A DNA stretch of 64,000 bases from Aphis gossypii (lineage: Eukaryota; Arthropoda; Insecta; Hemiptera; Aphididae). Positions 55,101 through 64,000 of the stretch are shown piece after piece (within the stretch, counting starts at the first letter, position 1; each line of letters begins with the position of its first letter). The notes below the pieces were generated by a model that ran no database searches, was not told the origin of the DNA, and was given only the letters and a program-made list of their open reading frames with translations. The translations under genes and the position numbers were made by a program. Location of the stretch: assembly GCF_020184175.1 (NCBI RefSeq), contig NC_065530.1, forward strand, positions 50,879,260 through 50,943,259, written 5' to 3'.

Positions 55101-58100
55101 TGTAGGTCAGAAGGTTTTTATTTATAAAATATCAATTCTCCTCTTCTTTATGTTGCAAGTAGATTTTCTCAATTTGCCAAAAAGCATTTAATTAAAATAA
55201 AATACAAATATTGTTAAAACGTTTTAAATTTTATATTTAGCTAAATATTATAATTAAATAAATGATAAAAATCAGTATGCAAAATGTTTATACAATTATA
55301 TGCGTTTTGAGTTTATAATAATAAATATTTTTAAGATTATTTGATTAAAGTTAAAGTAATGTACTTCTAAGTTCTAACCTACGTATTTCATCAGCTCCGT
55401 GTCATTACTATTTAATACAATTTGTAAAAGTTAATTTTTACTATCAAAGTTGGCTGGCAAGACCTGTTACTATCTCTCTTTGTGTATTTTTCAATTCATT
55501 TTAAAGGTAGAAGGTGTGTCGTATGAGTTTCAAGACTAAGCTTGCTCGAGGGAATGACGTGTATTATATTTGTACTGTCCAGATCCGTACAGCGATAATA
55601 CGCTCTCTTGGACACCAATTTACTCCGTATGGTGAACTAACACCTAGAAATTAAATTAATAAAGAAAAACTGAGTATACAATGGTGTAATACCATGAACA
55701 GTAATAATTGGGATTGTTAAGAAAATACTGATGATGAAAAAAATTACTTTTTTTATATATGAGCAGTATGAACGTTTTATTAAAAACTAGAAATGGACAC
55801 AAACTAAATTGGTAGTAATAAATTATAGTTTTACTTTCATGTATGAAAATGTTTTTATCCAATTTGATTTTATTAACATGAAACTATAATTTATAAATGA
55901 AATATCTATATAAAAAAAATAGTTTAAAACTAAAACCTTATATATTTTATCAGTATTAATAACTGAGTGACTGTTTTCTTTTCAAAACAAAAATATTCTT
56001 CTATTTCAAGTGTGTCAATGCCGTTTTATAACTAATATTCTTTGAGGTTATCTTAAAAAAAAAAATTGACTATAGAATTTTTTAATGAGAAGTATATACT
56101 AATCTGAAAAAATAACTCGTTAAAGAATTTTTTAAATCAGTATGTAATTAATTTTATTTTTTAAATTTTAAAACATAATTAAAAACGTATTTTTTAGTAG
56201 ATTATTGTAAATTTAATGATTCCTTGCATTTAAATTTAATTATACATATTGTATAAGTATGGATTATTAATGACGTTTATAATTGTAAACTAATTGAAAA
56301 ATGTATGAAATAATTTATTTAATTCATATTTCATATATATAAACATAAAACACTATTTATTCATATAATATGATTAAGAGTACTATAATATATAAACTTT
56401 TTCCGTCGTTTTACAAAATGTAATGGAGATTTATTTAATATTTATTTGAATTTAAAAAAAAAAATGAACAAATATAGCTTATTTTAAATAATATAAAATA
56501 AAAGAACTATATGTATATCTATGTACCTATATATTTATATATTATGAAAAATATTATAATATTTACAGAAATGAGTAAAGTTTATTTAATTACTTAAGTA
56601 AATTAACCCAAGTTGTATCAAGTATAATATAATATATGGTTACATATTATAAATTTAAATGACCAACGTCTGTTATTTACGCTTATAAATTTTCCAGTTA
56701 ACTTTGAAAATAGTTGAGCACAATTTTTGGTTAAAATTAAAATCTACTGTGCATAATTGGTTAATCCACCTTAGGATATGACTGTTTAAGTATTACAATG
56801 ACATTCAACATTGCACAGCAAGTGGATATGATTATATTTTGCTCGAAAAATAGATTAAAGAGATCTATATTTTAAGTTAAGATATATTTTTAATACACTT
56901 GTTCATGTGATGGAAGAATAATAATTTATACAAAAAGTACGATGAAAAAACAATTTTAAATTTGATGGTGTTTATTGTGCGATAGATTATTCGATCAGAT
57001 TAAGATAGTTTAAGATTTAAGATGCATGTGGTGCTTAAAATACAAAAATAGAAGTAGCATGAGTAAGGAAATTACTAAACAAAAGCACTTCATATGTAAT
57101 TATGATGATGATGATAGTATTAGTTATAATAAAAAGGTATATATGTATAGTCAGGTATTAGCGAAATTTTAAAGTCATTGCCGATCTATGGTTAACTATT
57201 ATCTTTAACTACAATAATAATAACAATAATAATAATGAATAATTTAAAATATAGTTATACAATATAGGTAAATATATAATGGCAGAAACTCGACCAGTTG
57301 AGGTTAAATAATTAATATTGTTATTGTTCAAAACAACTTTTGAAACGTACACATGGCACATTTAATAGCGAACTGCCAATTTTAACAGTATGCTACCTAT
57401 AATATGAAATTGTATTTAATATAATTCTAATTTTATTGCTTAAAAGTCACTCTGCTCTATTCAGTAAGTTTCAAGTGTCCTCGTAATTTAGTAGGTCACT
57501 ACCTTTATAATAAAAACAGGGTTAAATTTGGATTCAATGAAAAATTATTGCATTAAAAAATATTTCTGAACCTACAGCAGCTCCTTTATATGCATTTTTT
57601 CTAATTTATTTATTTTTATTTAGTAATACGGTGTTTTGACATAATAAACTATTAAAATATGAAATCATAAATTATTAACGTATAAATCAATATTTCAAAT
57701 CCGTTAAACGATATGATTAGATTTAAAAATTGTATGAATAGCATAGGTATAATTTGTCTAAATATTGAAAAAATTGTATTATGAAAAGAAAATTATAATT
57801 TTTTTAATAAAAACATTGCGTCGAATTTCTACAATTAATATTTTTTAAACAATAAACATAATAAAATTGTAGTTTTTCTAGAAAACACAACAGCAACCCA
57901 TGGTACTAAATAACTTAACCGTATTAGTGGTTTTAAATTAGAAATAAAATGTGTTAAACATTAATATATATTTTTTTTTACTAAAATTTCCTATTCTGAA
58001 CTCCTTTATGTGTAGTGTCCACTTAATATTATAATGTTCACGTTTTAAAACCAAAAAAATAATGTGTTGAAAAAATTTGTTTTTAAAGTGTTAAAAAAAC

Positions 58101-58180
58101 AAATCCTGAAGAATGTGTGTATGCAAAACTCAACATCATTTCAGAATACGTACCTAACTGAGATAAAACAGCAAAAATAT
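52161..58180. other. AT-rich non-coding DNA
   Basis: No gene is recognised across this stretch. A perfect AT palindrome lies at 54789-54808 and a short (ATG)4 at 57102-57114. Several 60-70-codon frames are A/T-coded and have no domain. Confidence 0.55.
52880..53240 (+). repeat. probable dispersed repeat
   Basis: Contains 'acaggacgaataatcaagctacctc', 'aataacacatttattcag', 'ataactcaaaaactgatcattcaaa', 'gcgtcaaacatttcag', 'aggagataatgggtgtaaaaa' and 'gacgccacagtgcat'. These mildly GC-rich phrases set in A/T read like an old interspersed element of the kind common in aphid genomes. This is recollection, not a search result. Confidence 0.35.
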
Positions 58181-58362
58181 TGTCGTTAAACGCCACACGC
58201 CGTGATTAATTTTAGGTGTGTGTACTGTGTAGCAATTTCCGCGAGTGTTTTATTGTTTTGCGCGGTGGTGCGGAAATATACGACATCCGGTCCGGCTCCG
58301 GTAATAACGTCACGACAAAGCTCTTGCAGCAGACTATAATATTGTTATAATAACGTTGACAA

Positions 58363-58396
58363 CAATAATAATAATAATAATAATGATAATAATATA
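58363..58396. repeat. (AAT)n microsatellite
   Basis: About eight AAT units, then an interruption (GAT) and two more units. Confidence 0.9.
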
Positions 58397-58599
58397 ATAC
58401 TGAGTATATACAGCAGCAACTGTACAGTGTTATTATATTGTTACAAAACTATATAATATAATATATTGTATTGTATATTAGTATATTATACTGCTATTCA
58501 CTGTATATATTCACTTTACTATGTCAAAGTTTGACCGGATACCACAAAGGATTTTGGTAGCTGTACTATATATATGTGTGTGATATATCGCCAAAAAAA

Positions 58600-58926
58600 A
58601 TGTATGGCGCTCTTGTAATTGCAGCGAATAAGTTCACTATTTTAGATATTCTAGATAGATCGGTTGGAGGTAAGGTTACGATATGCGGGTGTGAAGGTGA
58701 GAGCAAAAAATTGTATATAAAAAAAAAATATATTTTTTTTTTGAGTGGGCTATCGCTCGTCCTGTCGAATGCTTTCTATAGTTATTGGAAGTCAGGACGC
58801 GTTAAAAACGAAACACGCTACGGGATGGTGTTTTTGCATTTGAAAATAATATATTATACGTATTATGTTGTAATGTTTTTGACTACATTTTATAACGCTC
58901 CACCTATATTTATATATTTATCATAA
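58600..58926 (+). other. 108-codon open frame, unrecognised
   Basis: ATG at 58600, with A at -3, opens 108 codons to TAA at 58924-58926. The first 24 codons look balanced (MYGALVIAANKFTILDILD) and meet an AG|GTAAGG donor at 58669/58670. Beyond it come a run of Lys and Phe codons from A and T tracts and then hydrophobic A/T-rich sequence. It may be a short first exon with read-through, or chance. No domain seen. Confidence 0.15.
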
Positions 58927-59520
58927 TACTAGAGTTTTAAAGCGTTCACAAATATAAATATACACGCCAATTATCGTTTAACCGATTTGAAAAACGTTCC
59001 TCGATTGTGACCCAAACGGAGCACACGTATTATTATAACATTATAATATTTTATAGGCAGGTACGAATATACTCCCATCGTCGTCGGCTGGAACTATGAT
59101 AGAAATATATTTATAATAATATGTGCCTGCGCATAATTTGACTTACGATTACCTGTTTTATGAAACGCGTTTGCACCATTATTAACGCGTTGCCACTCCT
59201 CCCTTCGATATAATATATAATATAATATATTGTAATATATTTGCCGAAACGCCGTGTGTAATTATCGAAAGCGATATATTACAATAATACCGCGCGGACG
59301 GCACATCGGATGAGAACTTTCCACTCGATAAATATGTGCGCCATACACGTCCGTAATATAATAATAATATATATTATTGTGTGTGGCGACGTTGCGTCGT
59401 CCTTATACCGTTATCGTGTCGGATTCCCAATAAAGTCCAGTCTTTTTGGTTTTGTATACCGCTATAATAATTATAATACGAGATCAAGAATTAAATGCAA
59501 TAGTCAAAATTATTTGTAAA

Positions 59521-62374
59521 TCCCACGGTCGGTACTTGAATATCTTTATTGTTTATAATTATTATTATCACCTAAACTATGTGGAAGGTATATGTATATA
59601 CTAATTACATATTATATACGGTTTGAATGTAACAATACGAAAATATCGACATAATTACCCGGTCGTAATTACAGACTTCCGAAAAAAAAAATCAATACAA
59701 CAATAAAAACAAAATATGTGGTGTGACACGCTGCTCGAAAATTTGGCGTATTTAAAATATTATATAACATTAATAATTGTAAGACTGACAGATTTTATTC
59801 CTGATACATATTATATTGCGTATCAATCAGTTCTACTACGATCGCATTATAATGTTTGTGTATACTTGTACCACATCGACGATGTATATTCGTGTGTATA
59901 TTATCATATAATACTATTATACTGTATAATTTATACAGCACTTTTTATTCTACTTACTTTTTTTTTTTAAATTCCCATCGTCCGAACAGTTTGCAGGCGT
60001 CATACTATACATTATGGCTAAAAAATAGGGTCTAATCGGTTTTCCAGGGAAATTTAACACCTAAAAAATCTAAACCCTAATTACATCCTTGAACGTTTTT
60101 AAATCTCAAATATTATTTAGCCATTGTGGTTGTCTGTATATAATTTTTCGCTTAAACTTTTAAACCCTTTGAATTTTGTAGTTCCGTATTTGTAAAATAG
60201 TTTAATACCGGTCTAGAATTCTAAAAAAATAGAAAAAAACTTTAATTATATAACGTATAATTATATTTGTATTTACAGGTCATTTAGAATTTTTAAAAAT
60301 GGTTTTGATCATTAAACAAGTAAATTATTGCATATAATTATATTCTTACCAGTTAATGGACGTTTTTTTAGTTTTAAAATTGAAAAAAAATAAGATACTA
60401 AATTGTCGTAAGAACAACTAATCTTTAAATTCGAATTTTATAGCGGTCTACAAAATTATCATTATCGTTATTATTATCATCATTAACTATACTTTGAGTG
60501 AATTTATTTCCGGTTTTCAGTTGCGAGTGGCATAAGAATTATTATAAATAAAACATTTTTAATATAAGCGTAACGTTTTTTATTATCATATAAAACATTT
60601 ATTACAATATTATGTAGTCATACTAAAGTTATATGATTGACTATTGAGATTTACATTGGAGATTTTCCAATAAGAAACACTATAAAAATTGTATGATAGA
60701 ATTATTTAATTATCGACATAAATAAACGTGTCTATGCAATAATAATATTGTATTGTTGATGTAGTGTTTTTTGACAGTCGATAACGGTTTGAAGTAGATT
60801 CGATGAAAAGTACACAAAATAAAAAAATGTTGGACTTGAATAATTTGTAACAAACGATTTGAAAATCGTAACTTCAGTCATCGGTACCTTAAAAATGTTT
60901 ATATTCAGAAAGATTAACAGTAGACCTTTTGAAGACTATGAGTTTGGGTATAATATTGTCAATTTCGTCTACAATTTTCGGAGTGCGAATACAAATACTG
61001 TATACGTATTATAATATGAATGGTTATTTACATTATTCTACAATAAGGTACGCATATAGCAGTATATATTTATAAGGAGAGGTCTGTATTGAAAATATAA
61101 TCGCAAGGCACTAGATATTTTGTTAAAGGCCGTTTGTAGATGTATACTTATATTATAATCATGAAAGCGCCGAACGGGTACTATGCTGCGTGTGCTGTAT
61201 GCGAGACGTGAGTGCAATAACGTATTATGCGTATTGTGAATTATGATTTTTGTAAAATTGAAAAATTTCATTGCGCTCAAACTATTAGTTGGGATTTGTG
61301 ATGGTATTGCGTATGGCCACACGCGTTTGTCAGGGATATTCTATTTTTACGTGTCAGCAAATATGGTAATATAACATTAACATACGCTTCGTAGCGTGTC
61401 GGTGTTCAAAACCAATGACATACGTATACCCATAACCTGCCACAGCTCACTTATCGCGATACTGTCTATAATAAGTAACTGTGATAAGAGTATAAGACTG
61501 TGCAGCCAACAGCCAAAAATAACATAATCACAATGGATTTCTACTTCCTAACACGGAAATAAGAATATTTATAAGAAATGTCATTTTAACATTTAAAATT
61601 CGAAAGCAGCAAACTTAATATTACATTTTCAACAAAAATTATTTTAGACGACTGAAAAAGAAATTAAAATGGTTCTATTAAAAGTCTCGCCTAATAAATA
61701 AATTCGAATTTATAAAATAAAACATAATAATATATATACCTATGATTTTATAATTTTTTATTAAACCACAAATGTATTAACAATTTAATTGTACTTGATT
61801 AAAAATGAATAGAGTTTAAATAATTCGTTTTGTTATATTATTTTATTTTGCTATTAATACGAGACGAATTTTTAGCTTAACTGTAGTTTTATGTTATGAG
61901 TAGTCCAAAGTTATTGTAAAAATGAGGAAGAAAATGTTATAAGGGCTGCAGTTAATACGTGTCGTATCAAAAATCTTGTGTTTAAATTTAATAACTTTGT
62001 ACCTACTTACAACCAAAAACATCATCCGGAATTTCGGACAATTCACAATAAAATTCTTCACGGGATGCAACTTGTTACAAATTGAAGGTGACAACCGAAA
62101 TGTGTGAAAATTCATAACAATCATACCTATGACTTGTCATTTAATGGTATTTTTTGTATCATAGGCGTTAGCGCGTTACTTATTGTTTAATAGACCGCTT
62201 AGCAATTTACGAGCAATTATGAGTCATAGAGGATAACATACTTGTGATAATATTTTTTTGACCTTAAACACAAATTTATATTGTTATATTATGTATTATT
62301 ATAATAACATATTGTTATAAATCATAATCGTATGCTCAGAATAATGTGTGACCTCTAGTCTCTATCATTGGCTG
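59521..62374. other. AT-rich non-coding DNA with a GC-richer patch at 61.1-61.5 kb
   Basis: An 84-codon ATG frame at 59716-59970 (+) is almost wholly hydrophobic and Tyr/Ile-rich, as A/T-rich DNA tends to give. A 94-codon minus-strand frame at 61038-61322 starts with a GTG and has no domain. Neither is claimed as a gene. Confidence 0.45.
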
Positions 62375-63116
62375 TGTTTGCGCCGCAACCGCTCCTGCCT
62401 TGAGGTGGGCGCCTGCGACTTGCACCTAAATTGGAAACTTAACGAATGGCTAATAGGAATGAATACAATTATGTTAGATATATGCTATTGATGGATTACA
62501 ATATATTTTACCACAATATTTAAATATACTAATACAAACAATGTTTCACTGAAGGTGATCAGCCACCAGTGAAATAATATAAAATAGCAAATAACAAAAG
62601 TATTAATTACAATAACAATATTAGAATAATAGAATAATATATATAGCGAACTGTCGTTAACAAATAATAAAAAAAGGGGGAAAATTGAAGAAGCTGAGCT
62701 ACTGGAATTGAATAAAACCACGAGGTTTGTGGTCGAGCTGACTAGAACGAACGTATCTAGTATGAAGATGCGAACTGCTAACTGGTGAACACCGATGTGA
62801 GCTGCTTGTGATCGAAAACACAGTCGAATCAATGCCGATGACGCCGAAATATTATATAATATATTCACCAAAATGATGGATGAACAAAAGGTGTAAATTA
62901 AAGCACTGGTTAGGAATTAAGACCTCTAACACTCACGAGCTGTGTGTAAAACGACGACGAACATTACGAACGTCACACACACACTGAACTCTTAACGGCG
63001 AACCAGCCGTCGTCCGATCTGGATCAAGAGGGAGAGGAGGAAGCGTCCTCACCCAGTCTGACCAACGTAACCTTGCCGGGTCAGCAGGGCGGTCACGATT
63101 AATCGGGGCACAAACA
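62375..63116 (-). repeat. 3' LTR of BEL/Pao element, 742 bp
   Basis: On the minus strand it begins TGTTTGTGCC (63116 down) directly after the purine tract, and ends GGCGCAAACA (at 62375). The termini are inverted repeats with one mismatch and carry the canonical TG...CA. A TATA-like TATATTATATAAT lies near 62851-62865, roughly one third into the LTR, as expected for a U3 promoter. A 128-codon minus-strand frame inside (62485-62871) lacks any known domain and has low-complexity Ser/Val/Ile content. It is taken as incidental. Confidence 0.75.
62851..62865 (-). promoter_or_regulatory. putative LTR TATA box
   Basis: A TA-rich block in the otherwise mixed LTR, read on the minus strand as AATATATTATATAAT. 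It is followed by GC-richer sequence (TTTCGGCGTCATCGG). Position in the LTR fits U3/R. There is no direct evidence of transcription. Confidence 0.35.
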
Positions 63117-63127
63117 TACTCCCCCTT
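63117..63127 (-). other. polypurine tract
   Basis: AAGGGGGAG(TA) on the minus strand abuts the LTR start TGTTTG. In LTR elements this tract primes plus-strand DNA synthesis. Its position directly beside the TG terminus supports the LTR boundary. Confidence 0.65.
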
Positions 63128-63709
63128 GGGATACACAGGGCGTATCACAACTTAATGTCGAGCTGAACGGCATGTTGACGGAGCGGTGATCGGCAGAGCT
63201 GGAACTGGAACGGAACAGATTGATTTGGAGAACGAAGCTGACCTTGCTGCCATTAGGCTGGAGCTGTTGAAATGACGAAAGAGCTTATCTGGTCTTCGGG
63301 GGGAATACATTTAATTTTTTTTTTTATTAATAACGAGCAGTTACCATAAATACAATTGATTACAAAAAGAATATAGTAGATGACCTTATAATACAAATAA
63401 AACAATAACAAAAAAAAAAAAAAAAATACATAAATACATAATATATCATACGAATCGTACATACTAACCGTCGTAAGTCATCAGGTTATGCGAAGTCACC
63501 AGTACCTCCCACTGCAGCAGAGGCTAGGCGGTAGCACTTCACAGTAGTACAATTATTGTCATACAAGCAAGGATCATGGAAAGAGGATACTAATTTATGT
63601 AGATCTTACAACTAGTATTGTATATATATACATAATTAACGATTAATATACTGACCTAAAAACAAATAATAATAAAATAAAACAGGGAAAGTTAAAATGT
63701 AGTGGCTCA
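63128..63709 (-). other. region between pol stop and polypurine tract
   Basis: About 580 bp with no supported minus-strand gene. The left part (63128-63290) is balanced in composition, with frames open on both strands; on the plus strand a 39-codon frame ends with LENEADLAAIRLELLK at about 63274. The middle (63300-63430) holds T and A homopolymers. This spacer looks longer than I would expect for the family, so it may contain an insertion or an extra decayed frame. Confidence 0.4.
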
Positions 63710-64000
63710 TTACTCAGTAGGGAGAGGAATTAACTTAACTACCGGTCTGGTAACAAGTACTTGATTGATAAATAACTTGACAACCCGAACTACTCCATCT
63801 GAGCCTGGGAGGAGTTCTTGAACTCGGCCTAACCTCCACACTAGTGGGGAGGACTGATTATCCTTAATAACTACTAAATCCCCTATCTTTACATTATCTT
63901 GGTCCTTGGCCCAACGACCCTTTACCTGTAAGGTGTTAAGATACTCATGAGACCATCTGTACCAGAAGGTTTGAAACATTTGCTGGAGGAGCTTCCAACG
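63710..64000 (-). CDS. BEL/Pao pol polyprotein, C-terminal end (partial)
   Basis: The frame is open from the right edge of the window to TAA at 63710-63712, giving 96 codons of the end of a retrotransposon polyprotein. Early residues carry WKLLQQMFQTFWYRWSHEYL (2-21), then GRW (28-30), GDLVVI (40-45), W55RLGRV60, PGSDGVVRVV (65-74) and RPVVKLIPLP near the end. This succession (FW.RW..EYL, GDLV.I, W.LGR, G.DG.VRVV, RP..KL..LP) is the signature of the DUF5641 domain found after the integrase core in BEL/Pao elements. In the family this tail lies C-terminal to the DDE integrase and is thought to help DNA binding or targeting. The stretch is free of frameshifts and stops. The N-terminal portion with the catalytic domains is outside the window. 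Downstream lie a spacer, the purine tract and the 3' LTR. Confidence 0.9.
   Translation of the reverse strand, partial: RWKLLQQMFQTFWYRWSHEYLNTLQVKGRWAKDQDNVKIGDLVVIKDNQSSPLVWRLGRVQELLPGSDGVVRVVKLFINQVLVTRPVVKLIPLPTE

Larger units (their letters stand above)
58181..59520. other. GC/CpG-richer island, promoter-like
   Basis: It begins with TTTTGCGCGGTGGTGCGG and TCCGGTCCGGCTCCGG around 58256-58300, then a (TAA)n tract, then A/T-rich sequence with TATA-like words. Two short ATG frames follow, at 58521 (20 codons) and 58600. The layout could be a promoter and leader on the plus strand, but no product is recognised. Confidence 0.3.
62375..64000 (-). mobile_element. BEL/Pao LTR retrotransposon, 3' part
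   Basis: Reading the minus strand from the right edge, there is the end of the pol reading frame (DUF5641-type tail, stop at 63710-63712), about 580 bp without a supported frame, a purine tract AAGGGGGAG (63119-63127) and a 742-bp 3' LTR ending at 62375. The tail protein is typical of BEL/Pao rather than Gypsy or Copia elements. The 5' LTR, gag, protease, reverse transcriptase and most of the integrase lie beyond 64000. The visible part of the frame is intact, so the copy may be fairly young. The flanking host sequence just left of the LTR (ending 'ggctg' at 62374) should be the target duplication, but its partner is outside the window. Confidence 0.8.

Noticed and set aside
59716..59970. 84-codon ATG frame with many hydrophobic residues
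   Set aside because: Tyr/Ile/Leu richness follows directly from A/T-rich DNA. There is no membrane-protein family pattern and no splice or 3'-end support.
62485..62871. 128-codon minus-strand open frame
   Set aside because: It lies wholly inside the LTR, starts with a non-ATG codon and has low-complexity Ser/Val/Ile composition with no domain. It is an incidental frame.
1..64000. tRNA, rRNA and CRISPR genes
   Set aside because: I found no cloverleaf with a GGTTCGA-type arm, no rRNA-like conserved blocks and no regularly spaced direct repeats. A tRNAscan or Infernal run would be needed to be certain.

Overview
The window is about 64 kb of very AT-rich eukaryotic DNA, with frequent A/T homopolymers, AT and ATT microsatellites, and recurrent words such as 'taggtatat' and 'ataatatta'. 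It has no operon structure, no ribosome-binding sites, almost no long reading frame, and scattered degenerate dispersed repeats. Together with a BEL/Pao-type LTR retrotransposon end, this fits an insect nuclear genome. The base texture and several half-remembered dispersed repeats point to an aphid. That assignment is inference, made without any database search.

Only one protein-coding feature is securely recognised. It is the C-terminal end of a BEL/Pao polyprotein (DUF5641-type integrase tail) on the minus strand at 63710-64000, running off the right edge. Downstream on the minus strand lie a purine tract (63119-63127) and a 742-bp 3' LTR (62375-63116). The LTR begins TGTTTGTGCC and ends GGCGCAAACA, a near-perfect terminal inverted repeat that fixes both boundaries. 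The 5' part of the element lies outside the window.

The rest reads as intergenic or long-intron DNA. AT-rich blocks (about 1-5.5, 7-17.2, 18.1-20.9, 22.1-25.7, 26.8-30.6, 35.1-36.4, 37-41.4, 44.2-46.4, 48.6-58.1 and 59.6-62.4 kb) alternate with compact islands richer in G, C and CpG (about 5.5-7.0, 17.2-18.1, 20.9-22.1, 25.7-26.8, 30.6-33.5, 34.5-35.1, 36.4-37.0, 41.4-44.2, 46.4-48.6 and 58.2-59.5 kb). The islands may be cis-regulatory or promoter DNA, or hold unrecognised exons. The largest (41.4-44.2 kb) holds the most convincing gene-like signals on the plus strand: a 58-codon ATG frame, a second open frame in +1, and an open terminal-exon-like frame with an AATAAA signal 42 nt after its stop.

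Several short exon-like segments have good splice signals, notably a start-codon exon with a TAC|GTAAGT donor at 2553-2813, an internal-exon-like segment at 34528-34679 and a terminal-exon-like segment at 49721-49816. They match no family I recognise and may be chance. A composite repeat at 51.3-52.15 kb ends in a striking G12...C9 stem-loop beside three CCTAA units. I found no tRNA, rRNA, CRISPR or clear microRNA gene. I could not identify an undescribed biological system with confidence; the items below are leads.
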